A DNA stretch of 64,000 bases, from the NCBI GenBank assembly GCA_016859345.1, contig CM029119.1, positions 10,110,896-10,174,895 on the forward strand, given 5' to 3'. Under the pieces are notes generated by a model that saw nothing but the letters and a program-made list of their open reading frames with translations, did not search any database and was not told the DNA's origin. Source of the stretch: Istiophorus platypterus. Taxonomy: Eukaryota; Chordata; Actinopteri; Istiophoriformes; Istiophoridae. Positions 11,628-23,800 of the stretch are shown here, piece by piece. Numbering within the stretch: the stretch's first letter is position 1; each line of letters opens with the position of its first letter. A program made the translations under genes and the position numbers.

Positions 11628-13198
11628 GTGAGTTGGTCAGAGATATATCGGAATATCAATTTTGTTTGAAGGACTTTGTGCCAAGATTTGTTTCATTTCT
11701 GTTTCCCTGCTTGGAATATTTTGTGCTTTAAATTATATTTTAGAATATTAAGGTATGAAGCAAACTTACATGTGGACCTCTCTCTAAAAGTATGCCGGGA
11801 CATGGTATGCTGTAGGAAAGAAGGACCCCGAGGGCTTGTTCCTAATTGACAATATCGTGGCCCAGTTTAATATTGAAGAGGATGGCAAAATGACTGCCAC
11901 TGCTAGGGGCAGAGTCATCATCCTCAAGTGAGTTTTGTACTTTACTGTAATGGCAAAATCGGTATGCTTCCTTGCCTCTGTGTCTCCTCCATTTTGTCTC
12001 CCACTCTTTGTAATGTCCTCCATTTCTTTTTGACCTCTAGCAATTGGGAAATGTGTGCTGACATGTTGGCCACCTTCGAGGAAACTCCTGACCCTGCCAA
12101 GTTCAGGATGAAGTACTGGGGAGTTGCATCCTACCTGCAGTCTGGAAGTACGCTGAACATTAATGGGACCTCTCTTGAAAATTCTGACTCGAATGTATTA
12201 ATTTCTGGGCAAAAGTATGATCGGGTAGCTTATTAGCATAACCTTTTGTCTTAGACATTTGGGGCGGGGCAACTTTTTAACATTACAAAAGGGATTGTTG
12301 ACTTTTGGATTTTAATCATCAACATCAGCACTTTGTTATCTGTGACTCTGACCCTGGAAAATGAAAGAGGTCAAAATGTCCTTCAGAATAAATCCGTTGT
12401 AACCTTTACATCACATTAAGTATAGTTTTGCAATCTCTAAAATATCCACGACCACAGTACTGACCCAAACTACTGTTTTTTTAAGTCAATTTGAACATTT
12501 TTAGGTGAACATTTTCTTTATAATCTGTATTTTTGCCCATAGTACCAATCTACACTGTTGCCTGATGACTGTAAAGTAGGATGTAGGATGTAGTAGGATG
12601 TATCTTGTAAAAAAAAAAAAAAAAGCTGCAATATACATGTAAATACAGTAAATGTCCATTGTAATCCATTGTGTCCATTTGTATAATGTTAAAAATCTAA
12701 GCTCTCCCCCTTACCCCCCCAATAGATGATGACCACTGGGTGATCGACACAGACTACGACAACTACGCCATCCACTACTCATGCAGAGTCATTGACAATG
12801 ATGGCACCTGCCTGGACAGCTACTCCTTCGTATTCTCCCGTCATCCCGGCGGCCTGAGGCCAGAGGACCAGCCGATCGTCACCCAGAGGAAGATGGAGCT
12901 CTGCCTGCTGGGCAAATACAGGCGTGTTGCACACAGCGGTGAGTTGAGTTCAGCTAAGTGCTCATTTGTTTATGTAATGATTTATTGATCAGTGCCTTGT
13001 GTGAGTCAGAGTCACTCAGTGAGATGAAAGAGCAAGTGAATGATTAACTGAATTAAGTTGTGCAAGTCCTCCTGACCACTTTCTAACTTGATTGATTGAT
13101 AAGACGGACCTTATTCAGAATTAAAAAGAAAGCAAAACGTGTGTCCTCTTTCTACTGCAGGCTTCTGCCAGGAAAGCGGATCTGTGGACACACAGTGA
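11526..13198 (+). CDS. rbp4: Retinol-binding protein 4 (plasma), complete
   Basis: Secreted lipocalin that carries all-trans retinol from liver to target tissues such as the eye. Five coding exons join in frame to 198 residues. The first 16 residues (MLRCIVALCLLALSWA) form a signal peptide, so the mature protein begins QDCQV. The lipocalin GxW motif is GTW at 37-39 and the second conserved region is VIDTDYDNYA. All six cysteines of RBP4 disulfides are present (DCQ, MCAD, YSCR, GTCL, LCLL, GFCQ). KKDPEGLFL and MKYWGVASYL are near-identical to vertebrate RBP4. The residues fit RBP4 better than its paralogue purpurin (rbp4l), for example CRVIDNDGTCLDSYSFVFSR. The downstream AATAAA sites complete the gene. 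Confidence 0.97.
11791..11927 (+). CDS. rbp4: rbp4 coding exon 2 (residues 35-80)
   Basis: YAGTWYAVGKKDPEGLFL to GRVIIL plus two bases of an asparagine codon. Donor is CTCAA|GTGAGT. Confidence 0.96.
12041..12147 (+). CDS. rbp4: rbp4 coding exon 3 (residues 80-116)
   Basis: NWEMCADMLATFEETPDPAK to SYLQSG. The donor is GGAA|GTACGC, leaving one base of an Asn codon. Confidence 0.95.
12726..12938 (+). CDS. rbp4: rbp4 coding exon 4 (residues 116-187)
   Basis: DDHWVIDTDYDNYAIHYSC through the FSRHPGGLRPEDQPIV segment to YRRVAHS. Acceptor is CAATAG|ATGATG and donor AGCG|GTGAGT. Confidence 0.96.
13161..13198 (+). CDS. rbp4: rbp4 coding exon 5 (C-terminus, residues 187-198)
   Basis: A short exon, GFCQESGSVDTQ and TGA. 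It supplies the final disulfide cysteine. Confidence 0.94.
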
Positions 13199-13299
13199 CC
13201 CCACTGGTCTTGGACCCGCTCCGGCCAGAGTGTCTCTTCTCAGTCTCCTCTATTGTCTCTGTGTATCTCAACTGAGGAAGTAGCCCCTTCTTCTTTAAA

Positions 13300-13305
13300 A
13301 ATAAA
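13300..13305 (+). terminator. rbp4 polyadenylation signal, proximal
   Basis: AATAAA about 100 bases after the stop codon. Confidence 0.55.
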
Positions 13306-13857
13306 CAAAAAATGACAAACTAGAAACTGTCATGTTAACTTGACTATACTGTAAATGAAAAGGGAGAGATAACTATTGATGCCAGTCTTTCCAACATTTA
13401 CTCATTAGTAAAAGAGACTATGGGACTTCTAATATTTTAGTTTCATCCTCATTATCTGTAACTCTGGGTTTTTTGCATAGGATCTTGAGTGTATTGTGAA
13501 ACAGCCCTCCCTCAGGGAAACCAGACATATCAGACCAGGTGACTGAAAGAAAAAACCTTTCAGGCCAATGTGACAAATAACCGGTTGTGAACATCACTCA
13601 TAAGTGAGGCTGAACCTTCAGCGGCTTTCGACTATAACCAGCATTTTTACTTAAAAAAAACAAAAAAACAAAAAAACAAAAAACAGGTTCACAAGTCACT
13701 GGTTTTACTTTTACACTGAAGAACACACAGTATCTTGTAGCATAAAGTAGATACTGTTAATAAACCTTAATACATACATGTTAAGTCGTGCTAAAAAGAC
13801 ATAGTAGTTTGGTTGTTTCTTGATTGTATGTTGTGTACTTCTTGATCCAGTTTTTCA

Positions 13858-13863
13858 AATAAA
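13858..13863 (+). terminator. rbp4 polyadenylation signal, distal candidate
   Basis: AATAAA about 660 bases after the stop, followed by T- and TG-rich sequence. Either site could be used. Confidence 0.4.
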
Positions 13864-14077
13864 ATATTCATACCATGTTGGCTCATTCAATTTTTGATTG
13901 CCTTGAAATATTTATCTGTATTCCTGGATTGCTAATAATGAATTCATGTTGTTGTCGTCCGTTTCAGTCAGACAAATAACATCAACATCCAAAGTAAATG
14001 CAGAATTTTGTTTTATTTTTTTTTAAATCTTTAATAATTGTGCAAATAAACTACATCAAACAGAAACAAGGGTGTGG

Positions 14078-14106
14078 AACAAGCTTCAAGCAACAGCTTG
14101 AAGCTT

Positions 14107-14109
<3 letters not shown>
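14078..14109. repeat. Perfect inverted repeat, 14-bp arms
   Basis: AACAAGCTTCAAGC, a four-base loop AACA, then the exact reverse complement. It directly abuts a (TA)n tract. Confidence 0.85.

Positions 14110-14137
<28 letters not shown>
14110..14137. repeat. (TA)n microsatellite
   Basis: Alternating TA immediately after the inverted repeat. Confidence 0.95.
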
Positions 14138-14146
<9 letters not shown>

Positions 14147-14466
14147 GTGTACTTTATTATGTCCAAATAAAACAAAACGGTTGGGCAGGTGTAAATACCT
14201 GGAACTGTGGTAGTGTCCCACCATAATCAGCTGGGTCACTTTGACCAGGTGTTACACCAGAATTTGTGTTTTTCTGATGTCTTTGCCTCTTGTTTTTACT
14301 ATAGTTTTGACTACTGTTACCAGCCGTTGCCAAGATTTTTGACATCATCTTTGTTTGGGGAATCCACAAGCTTTTTCCCATAAAATCCAAGATATTACAT
14401 TGACCAGAGCTTTCACAGGGTCACGTTGTCACAGATTTTCACAGGTTGATGTTATTGGCTTTCAGT

Positions 14467-15005
14467 GAAATGTCCTGACAACCTTTGGATGGATCGCCAT
14501 GAGCAGGCCCAGGTTTTTCATTTATACAAGGGGATCTTTTATGCCCATCCACTCAACATCTGCTGAGTGGATGGGCATAAAATTTGTAGTTATTCGTAGA
14601 TCTCAGGGGGTGAATTCTACTGACTTTGGTCATCCCGAGCTTTCCTCAATTGCAACCATGAGGATGGCATTTGTGGTATTAGGTGACATGTCTCAACAAC
14701 TGAGCAGATTACCATGAGATTTGATACATATATTCATGTCCGCTTCAGGATGACTCCTTTACTTTTCATCAGGCCTTCGGTTTATATTTCCAGAAAAACA
14801 ACATGCTCATCAGCCTGAGCTGTACTTTGTGGTTAGACCTAAATAGCAAATGTTAGCATTCTAACACACTTAACTAAAATGGTGAATATAACACTACTGT
14901 ATACCTGCTAAACAACAGCATGTTATCATACGGACACTAGCATTAAGCTGAAAGCACCACAGCCTCGCAGAGCCGCTAGTGGCTGTGGGCTCATGTTTCC
15001 TTTTC
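14467..15005 (+). repeat. Interspersed fish repeat family A, copy 1
   Basis: Shares ordered blocks with three other places in this window: TGTCTCAACAACT, a TCAGGATGA block, ATCAGCCTGAGCTGTACTTTG and GCAAATGTTAGCATTCTAAC. It appears to contain two tandem partial units, since the ATGTC(T/C)(C/T)AACAAC and CCATGA blocks occur at both 14470 and 14688. It resembles a repeat I know to be abundant in percomorph genomes; its class is uncertain to me. Confidence 0.7.
14537..14582. repeat. Perfect hairpin, 19-bp arms
   Basis: TTTTATGCCCATCCACTCA, eight-base loop ACATCTGC, then the exact reverse complement. It lies inside repeat copy 1. Confidence 0.9.
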
Positions 15006-15537
15006 CTAATAGCCAATCGCTTCAAATAACTTTGAATCTAGTGGGTACCAAGAGATTGTAGAGATCGTTTCTACATGAATACCTTGTTACTCTGTGGATT
15101 AAGCTAAAATTAAATCCTAGATTGAAACATCAGAAAGTGTTAGATCAACTAGATGGTAAATTGAATGCACTTCTTATGCCTGGCTTTTTGACTATCAAAA
15201 CACAGTTAACGAAACAAAGTAAGGGCAAAGCAAGTTCAACATCATCAATCTTTATCTCAACTGTCACTTTCCCACTGTGGACCAATTATAATAAGTGCCA
15301 TAGAATCCATACTTTAAGATGGAATGAAAAAAAAAAGGACAAGGAAAACAAGCATTGATTATGGATTCAGCTTCACGGGGTACAATATCAAACTATACTC
15401 TCCATCGGTTTAATTCAATTTCTATTTCAGTCTACCTTTCTACTTAGTAAAAGTTCCAAACGCCATTGGTCTCAAAATATACCCTAATGTGACACAAAGT
15501 ACTCAAAGGAGTCCTGCATTGGAAGGAGATTTACACC

Positions 15538-15543
15538 TTTATT
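15538..15543 (-). terminator. cep55 polyadenylation signal candidate
   Basis: AATAAA on the minus strand, with T/GT-rich DNA just beyond. Confidence 0.4.
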
Positions 15544-17462
15544 GCACATTTTTGTACAGTACAGTGCATCACAAAACTTTGGAGAGCATGATTAGAATAA
15601 AACAAACATGACTTAAAAAAAAACACGTAAATAAACACAGCAAAATGGACAAGTCTCAATACGTGATTCTCAAATTACATTCCTTTAAAAAGATACGTTG
15701 GCTAAATTAAAACACAGCTCTCTAAATTATGACAGTATAGCAGTGTCTCTCTGCCTTAAGTCTATTTAGTCAGATTGCCAGGGCAGCAGAAATAAAGGCA
15801 CCTTAACCCCTTTTCCCCTACCAAGAGGACCTTCAATAATCCCCTGCCTTAAATAGTTTAGTACAAGGAATTAACACATGCAATCTCATTCCAGCCTCAC
15901 CGGGCTGCAGGCTTGAAAAGTCAGGGTGGCGAAGGAAGGGAGCTTCACTTGGAACAGGAAAGAATACACAAACAACCTGGCACCACGTGACCGATTAAGC
16001 TCCCTGATGCAGTATGTTGAAGGTCTGTTAAGTTTAGGCAAATCAAACTATGTGGTTACAGTTAGAGAAAGATCTTGGTCATGGTTACAAGTCACATGGT
16101 TCTGTAAGGTCTGTCCCACTCTCTGTGACAGCCTAGACAGAGAAACACTGCTACACACCGTACTCAAGCACAACACTCGGGATATAATAGGCAACACATG
16201 GCAATAAAATCGAAAGGACAGTTTGATCCACATTTAAAACTGAATACACATGTAGCTGAGAACATAAATAAGCTGGAAACATAGAATTTACCCATTATTT
16301 TGTCCTTCAGCCCCCTACTGTCAAAATGGCAAATCACCATTGCTGCTTGTGGGTAATTTCTCTTTCTTCAACACAATGCAAATATGCTTTCAATATTACA
16401 AATGCTAATGAAAAATGTTACACGAATTACTGACAAACTAGGATTGGAGGAACAGTGTGTTTACAGCTTTATCAGTGGAACATATTAGACATGTTTGTAA
16501 ACTTATACAAAATACAATAAGGTTTATCACATGATGACACAGAAAATGCCATCATAAATGCTGAACATCATATAATATTACATAATCATCATTGCTTACA
16601 TTTACTAAAGAAAAATAAACAATTTAATTACCTAAAAAGACAGTAGCTCACTTATAAAACAACCCAAAAATAAATAATTTGATCAAAAACACACAAAAAA
16701 ACCCCAGTCAGAATTCACTAAGAGCTTCATAAAAACCAAAACTGAAAAATACAACTGCGCTCAGAAAATTAGGCAAAGACCCTGGAAATAAACACATGGA
16801 AGTAGTATGATAGGTAAATGGTCAAATCGATCTTTGGCCTGCCGACATGATAAGGGCAGAAACAACCGGAATACAGAGCCGTGACAGTGTCATGCCATTT
16901 TAAAATAATGAAAGACTCAAACACTTTTGAAAACTTCTGAGGTCATTTGGAAACAAAAATATGCAGCATGTTAAGAATGTCCCTTGATTCCCATTTACAT
17001 ATATTTAAAAAATGTATATTTACTAAGGACTAAATTATTCCACCGTTTGGAGTCTTAAAAAAATCCTCAAGCCAACGAACCATGTGAGCAATGAACCATC
17101 ACAGCCTATTGTAGTGAGGAATTGAATGATTTTTGGTCTACTTTTTTTTTTTTTTTTTTTTTAAACTATACACACTATCACGCTCATCATCATATCGGTG
17201 TCTCAGTATTGAGTTAGACACCACTATGTCTCATTCAATATTTGTATCCAGTGATCATTATGACAGCAGGAGTTGTATTTCAAATTTATCATCTCGCCTG
17301 AGGGCTCAGCAACTTTGAAGTTTAATCAGCTTTTTCGAAATCATAACAAAAGAATGTGACGAAACCACGTGAGTGTAAAAATGCTTTTCACTCACATTTG
17401 TTGCTCATTTTGGAGCATTTTGAATAATCTTAAACTGCCTGAATGAATCTTATGATCTGGTC

Positions 17463-17663
17463 CAGTGGTTCCCAACCTTTTTAGTTTATGATCAGTTCAA
17501 ATGGAGCAACGTATACTTGTTAACCATTGTCAACAACAGCATGTCTCTATGACCAGGTTAACAAAGTAGGGAATTTTCTTTAGAGATTGGTTTAAAAAAA
17601 TAAAATAAAATTGTGTGTAGCATAATATGTTTTATGTCTCAACACCCAGGCTGGGAACCACTG
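17463..17663. mobile_element. Non-autonomous hAT element (MITE), 201 bp
   Basis: Begins CAGTGGTTCCCAACC and ends GGCTGGGAACCACTG, the classic hAT terminal inverted repeats. The flanking 8-mers ATCTGGTC (17455-17462) and ATCTAGAC (17664-17671) match at 6 of 8 positions, as expected for a decayed 8-bp target duplication. No transposase is encoded. The element ends 19 bases from the cep55 stop codon. Confidence 0.85.
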
Positions 17664-17682
17664 ATCTAGACTCTGTGTGAGC

Positions 17683-17895
17683 TTAGGCCAAGCAGTAGTC
17701 AATGTGTGCCAGGAGCTCCCTGTGGCGGCTGGTGGGATAAGGGGTGTGACACTTTGGGCACTCTAAGAAACTTTCATCCAGGAGACTCATTACTTTAGAA
17801 GGGCTTGTGGGGCCAGGAGGGTCATCGATAGTAAGACACTCAAACTCAAGCTTGTTATAGGAGCTGGGCTCTGAGAAGCGAGTATTAGGCTGTCT
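17683..17895 (-). CDS. cep55: cep55 coding exon 11 (C-terminal zinc finger and stop)
   Basis: 70 codons and TAA. The tail has FLECPKCHTPYP and ELLAHIDYC, giving the C2HC finger; CLA is the C-terminus. Confidence 0.96.
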   Translation of the reverse strand, partial: RQPNTRFSEPSSYNKLEFECLTIDDPPGPTSPSKVMSLLDESFLECPKCHTPYPTSRHRELLAHIDYCLA

Positions 17896-20800
17896 CTGAA
17901 ATAGAAAACATAACATTATATTCCTTTATCACGATAATTAGGTTAGACTTTAAGTCAGACAAACTAAACCGACTGAGTTTTTTGTTTTATCTCTCGTGTG
18001 CCTGTGATGTTCAGTGACACTCACCGCAGACTCCAGTTTAGCAATCTGATCACGAGCCTTACGAAGCTCCTTCAGCACCTTATGTAACTGGTGCTGCATG
18101 CTCTGACGATCAATCTTTTCATTCTCAAAGTCCTTGGCAGAGAGTTGGATCTTAGGAGGGGCAGAAATTTATGAGAGTTGGACTGATGAGGATTTCCCTA
18201 CTTAACTTCACTTCAAATAATTACAACTATATGTGGACAATAACAGCAATATAACAGGGCTGTGCTGATGGCCAATGAAGGCTCAAATATGTAAACTATG
18301 ATTGCTTATCACATGGTTTGCTTTGAACTGACACTTTGCAAAATAAAAAAAGACTGCTTGCAAAGTGTTACCTGTTGCTCCAGTGCTGTGATTCTCCTCT
18401 GCTCCTCATTTTGGTTCAGGAGAGACTTCTGCAGCATATTTACCTTTGAAAGCCAAATCATCAGTCAAATACAATGCTATATATGAAATAATTTTTCATC
18501 TCAACAAACCTGGGCTAAATTTTTAAATCTTTCTCTAAATCTTTATATATTCTCAGATATCTATCTGAGAATATATAAATTAAATCTCATCCCTCATTGA
18601 GCTCTTCCACTGAGTTGAGTAAAATCTAGTTCTGGATGGATAAAGTCTTATATATCCAATCATATAAATACAGGCTTGCTTTCATGTATCATGAGTGCTT
18701 TGATATAATGAACGGATAACTTTTTAAACTAAATAAATATTAAAGATTAAAGAGTGACTGCACGTGATATGAGCGTGAATGTGAACATTACCTGCAATAG
18801 AAGATCAGCAGATCTCTTCCTCTCCTCCTCCAATCTGATGTCCATATTCTCCAGTTCCACTCTCATCCTGTCTGCCCGCTCAAATGACACCTTTCTCTCC
18901 TCGGACACTGCCTGCCTGAACACCATGTTTGTGTAATCCAAATGAATATTCTGAATAATCCTATGTCTATGTGTTCTTTTTTACTAGCCAGCCCTAGAGT
19001 TAAAAGATAAACCGTGACGCTGAGTTGAACCGAGAGCCACTTCTGTTCGATATCTACAACCACAGCAGACTTTGCTGCTTTGCCTACCTGTTGCTGAGTT
19101 GCTCGTCCTGCAGATGCATCTTTGCCTCCTCCAACTCTTTGCTCTTTTCCTTGTACTTCCTAAGAAATGATGTCAGCTCGCTGCACTTGTCCTCGTGCAT
19201 CCTCCGCAGCGCTAACATCTCCTCCTGAAGCCTGGTGGCCTGCTCCCTCTGAGACTGCAGCTCAGTCTGAGCTTTCAAGGCCTGAAGAGCCAAAGGAAAT
19301 CATGCACTTTAGAACACTATACCCTTTTTGTCTACTCATTCCTCCCATGTAGTTCAATGGGTCATCTATAAACATGTCTGAATACAAGAAATGTGGATAT
19401 TTAATGGGGTTGGTCCTGTAGCATGCAGATTCAGCACCAAACCAAATATCCGAATGAGGAGAATGAAATTTATTTGAACATTAATTTGAACATAGCTTAA
19501 CAGTTTAACAGGGAGATGGCAGGAATGTGAGCAGCACAAGCCACGAAAAGTAGAATGTAAGAAATAATTAGGGAGTCAGTCTGTATTAGACATAACATCA
19601 GACCTCAAATCACCAAATAGTCATTAACTGAAATCCTATAGCCTTTACCTGTTCCCTCTGCACATTGAGCTCCTGTTGGGTTCTTCTAGCCTGACCTCTT
19701 TGGCTCTCAATTTCTTTCTGTGCCCCCAAAAGCAGCTGGTCATAATGGCACTTCAGTTTATCGTCCTTTTCTGGACCTGCCGCGTTGGCAGAAGCTGCAA
19801 TAACAAGTGTTGGAGGCAAATTTAAAGGCTAATTTAAGACTACTTTTTGTTGACATCAGAATTTACAATTTTTGACTAAAAGCAGCATTGTTTATTTAGG
19901 AATTATGCCGTTTAAATGTTATAGCCCTAACAGTCACCAGCACTGATTATTTTGCTAAATAATTTTATTTTAATACCACCATTATTGTAGGGTATCCAAT
20001 CCTTTCTTATCTGTTGGCTGTTTAATGTTTAATGTTGTGGCTAAAAAAATAATATTTGAATCGAACTGCATAATTTTTCCATAATCCGAATTTTCAGATA
20101 CTGCATATATCAGAGCACAAAATAAACAACCACGTCAGTGGTATCAGATAGTAGATTGTTAAGTTCATTAAGTTTACTTTAACATGCCATGTTCCTAGCA
20201 TACAACTGTAGTAAGTAAATTGATGATGTCAGAATTAGCTAATTCAGTCCCTCTTACATTTCTCACCATCTGACCCAGCCTCCTGTTTGGTCTGTTGCTG
20301 CTTTGCCAGGGCAAGCTGCTGCTCCAGCTCCACTGTGCGGGCAAGGACGGACTGGACGTAGGTCTCTCTCTGCTGGTCGTACACCAGCCACTGCTGGTTC
20401 TTTTCAAGAGCCTGGTGATGAGATGCACAACCCCTACTCTGACATACTGCATTTGAAATTTGGAAGTTAGAGCTGTTCAATTCAAGGACACTCTAGGAAA
20501 AAACTCGGTTTCTTTTAAATTGTAGATAACAGGGATAGGAGTTTGGCTTTGTGAGAAGGGTTTTTTCATCAAAACTGCTACGTGGATAGAAAAGAAAAAC
20601 CTGTTTTGTTCTATCCAATAAAGCAATACCCAGTGCGTCCTTTGTTGACATTGACATAAAAATGGGCCCTGGATATTTTGGAAATGTTGAATGATGAAAT
20701 TCAGGGAATTATTCAATGCCCCTGGCCTCAAATAGAATGTACTAGAATCAAATGCTTCAAATATATGCCCAATGGGTGCTATATTTCAGCTACAAAGCTA

Positions 20801-23800
20801 TAATACAAACATTTTTTCAATAGTAATACAGTGTTAATTGAAAACAGGCACACTGAAATAAAGAGAGTAATTTGACTCACGTCTCTCAGTTGATCTTGTA
20901 CCAGTGCCAAGTCTGCAGGAGGTACCTGTCCAGTCTGCTAAAAGGAAAAAACTATTTCAATTTTTTGTTAAATAAACCCCAGTCTAATATTACAGTATAT
21001 TGGCTTCAGCCCTAAGCTTCATATCTACCAGTCATAAATGTATTCTTTGAATTGCAAAATAATCTTCTTCAAGATGATAAAAAAAAAATCAGTTATCAAT
21101 TCTTGATTGATTTTTGTTATTAAACCTACTTCTGATTGATTAAATTTACAAAGAGTAATCACAGGCGGAATTGGAGGCTTTTGGTCCAATATTCCACCGC
21201 AGACTTTTGGACTTGTTTTGATGTCAATTCAAGTACAACTGGAGTTAGTCTATATGAAAATAATGGACCCTCTCCCTTTGAAGTAGTTCATGTTCATGTT
21301 ATTTCAGCAAACACTAAAAAATAGAAGGTTGGCCACAGGCTTAAAAACACTAGTAGTTTGAATGGTTTAAATTATTATCTTCTTAATTTTTAATAAGGCA
21401 AGAAAAACATCGACAGGAGTGATCAATCTATGCACTATTTTTCCAGAGACAGAAGCCACATCACCCAGGGCATCGACTCTATTGTCAGTTCCTCGACATC
21501 CATCCTTAGAAGACAGTAAGTCATCTCATAATTCTGTAACTCTGACCCTAAGGTCTACATGTCTGATCCTCCTCAATGCCTAAGCTCGAGCAAACCCTCA
21601 CAGCACTGTCAAAACAGTGGCCATCTAAACCATCATCTCTGTGCTAAGGCTCTGTGAGCTCTTACACTACCACTCAAGCATCATGAGCTTGTCAACTTTT
21701 TCCAGATGGATTTAAACGTACGTCCCATAAGCTAAGCCTACAAATAGCTTTTGTGAATCCAGGAACAACGGGGGAAAGGGTGAGTCGAGGTCTGTTGGTC
21801 AGATTATTTCTAGTAATACAAAAGGAGCTAAGCCAAGGGCTTGGAAAGTGGAGAGCATTCCTGGAAAATTACCATAAAAGACATAAATATAAGGAAATAT
21901 ACTTGAAGTGGGAGCTGAAAGACATTGACGTAAGAAAAGGCTATATGTCTGAGTAACAAATATTTCCATCCATTTATGTACATACCCTGATTTTAATACT
22001 TCCCAGCCTTGAGTCCAAATGTACAGACTTGAAAACCTAAGACGGGGTTATGACATAATCTGTGAACACTATTAAAACACTGCGTCTGTATCTTCTGTGA
22101 AGAATCTCCACTAAACTTTTCTTCAAATTCTCCTATTCGTTTGGCTTTGCCTCAGTTGAAACGACAATGTTACCACGAGGAAAGTAACGAGATCAAAAAA
22201 TATCATAATAACATATAATTTAAAATATAACATGTAATTTGAAACATTAATTTAAAATTATTACATATGATTTGATAACTCTGTTTTGAACTATCAGAAT
22301 TTTTTTTTTTTTAAATAATTAATTTGGATTAAAATAGCAGGAGAAATTATACTGAAGGAGAACTCGGTAAAAAGGCTCCCAACTATCGGGGGGATGGGGT
22401 TTAAGTGGGCATCAAAAGATATATTCTCTTCCATGAAAGGAAGGTATATTGTGTCTGAGTCTTTGGGAATCAAAATTCCTCAAGTCCTCACTTGTGATTT
22501 GGCATCTAAACCTCTCCAGGAGCTGAGGAGAGTTCTGATGCCTGCTCTTTAATGGTGAAGTGAGGTCCTGCTGGGCTCTAAGCATCAAAGGGCTGACCGA
22601 GAATCAGTGCTGCCTTTTCATAAGGAATAAAGGCCTACAATTGTGAGGGAACCGAGTGGTAACTAAAAATTTACGAAAGGCTCTCGCACAGAAAACTTCG
22701 ATGATATTTACTGTACAAGCAGCACCATGGAAAAACAGGCATTTAAAATGTTTTATTCTGAACTATGTATTACTTGTGCCTTTAGCTTTTTCGTGTAACA
22801 GATTGATGAGGTTATTCCAGAGAAAGAGGGTAATGTCTGTTGTTAAGGAGAACAATCACAGATCCCACACTACCCCCTAGTGGACAAAGGAACAAGTGCA
22901 TATGCATTTCAAAACAGTTAACCTTTCCTGACACTGAATGAATGAATGAATGAATGAATGAATGAATGAATGAATAAATAAATAAATACTGTTGAAATGT
23001 ACAAAAACCTGTTTGAAAGGGCATGACAGGCACACTGATTCAACACAAGTGCCACACAACTCAAAACCCTGGCATACATCAGGGGCAAATGTCACACTAA
23101 TTCTGATTAAGTTATTTACTTTATTTGTTCCTTGAAAGCACATTTCTGTCGATCAGCCTTTGATGTTGCCTGAACTCAAGTCAGTTAATAACTACAACAG
23201 AATTTTAATTTGACAAAAATAGCACAATTAGACAAACATGTCTCTAATGCATCAGCACTATAGATAAGAAAGAAGAAAATAAAACCTCAGAGATGGAAGA
23301 TATCAGAATGGGAAGCAGAGAACACGAAGCCGTGGCAGGATTTAATCCCAGGCCGGGGGGAAATATGTTGTTAGAGTGAGGGATATAACCACTCAACCAA
23401 AACTGTTCATTGGTGGTTTCTGGCCAAAAAAAAGGTAACTTTCCCCTCAAGATTTCTATAAAATCTCATCTAGATTTTCTTCCTCAAATTTTTGTTACCA
23501 ACAGCCTTAAACTATTTATAATATTCATTGACTAGTAACCAGTAATTAAAGTTAGAAGAGAACAGGTTCCCCTTAAGAAACTTTCCCTACTAATGAGAAC
23601 ATTTAAAAAGGTACAGAGCCTACCGTCACCTGTGTTTCCAGGGACTGGCACCGGGCAGAAACTGTGGCCAGTTGGTTTTTCAGGTTCTCTGTCCCCTGTG
23701 ACAAGTTCTGGAACAATATGTCTCTCTGCTCTGCCTCCTTCCTCCGCTGCTCCAGTTGGGCCTGCAGTGATGCTACCACCTGAGATTCAAAATAATATGA

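Larger units (their letters stand above)
15520..17682 (-). other. cep55: cep55 3' UTR (predicted)
   Basis: AT-rich, non-coding DNA downstream of the cep55 stop codon. The best minus-strand poly(A) signal is AATAAA at 15543-15538, followed by a GT-rich stretch, giving a UTR of about 2.1 kb. A hAT-type element sits at its 5' end. The length is a prediction from one signal only. Confidence 0.4.

Noticed and set aside
22812..23143. Serine/phenylalanine/isoleucine/histidine repeat frames
   Set aside because: Translations of the TGAA tetranucleotide repeat.
23280..23430. Possible tRNA-like or SINE fragment (GATTTAATCCCAGGCC wording)
   Set aside because: The B-box resemblance is weak and no A-box or ends could be defined.
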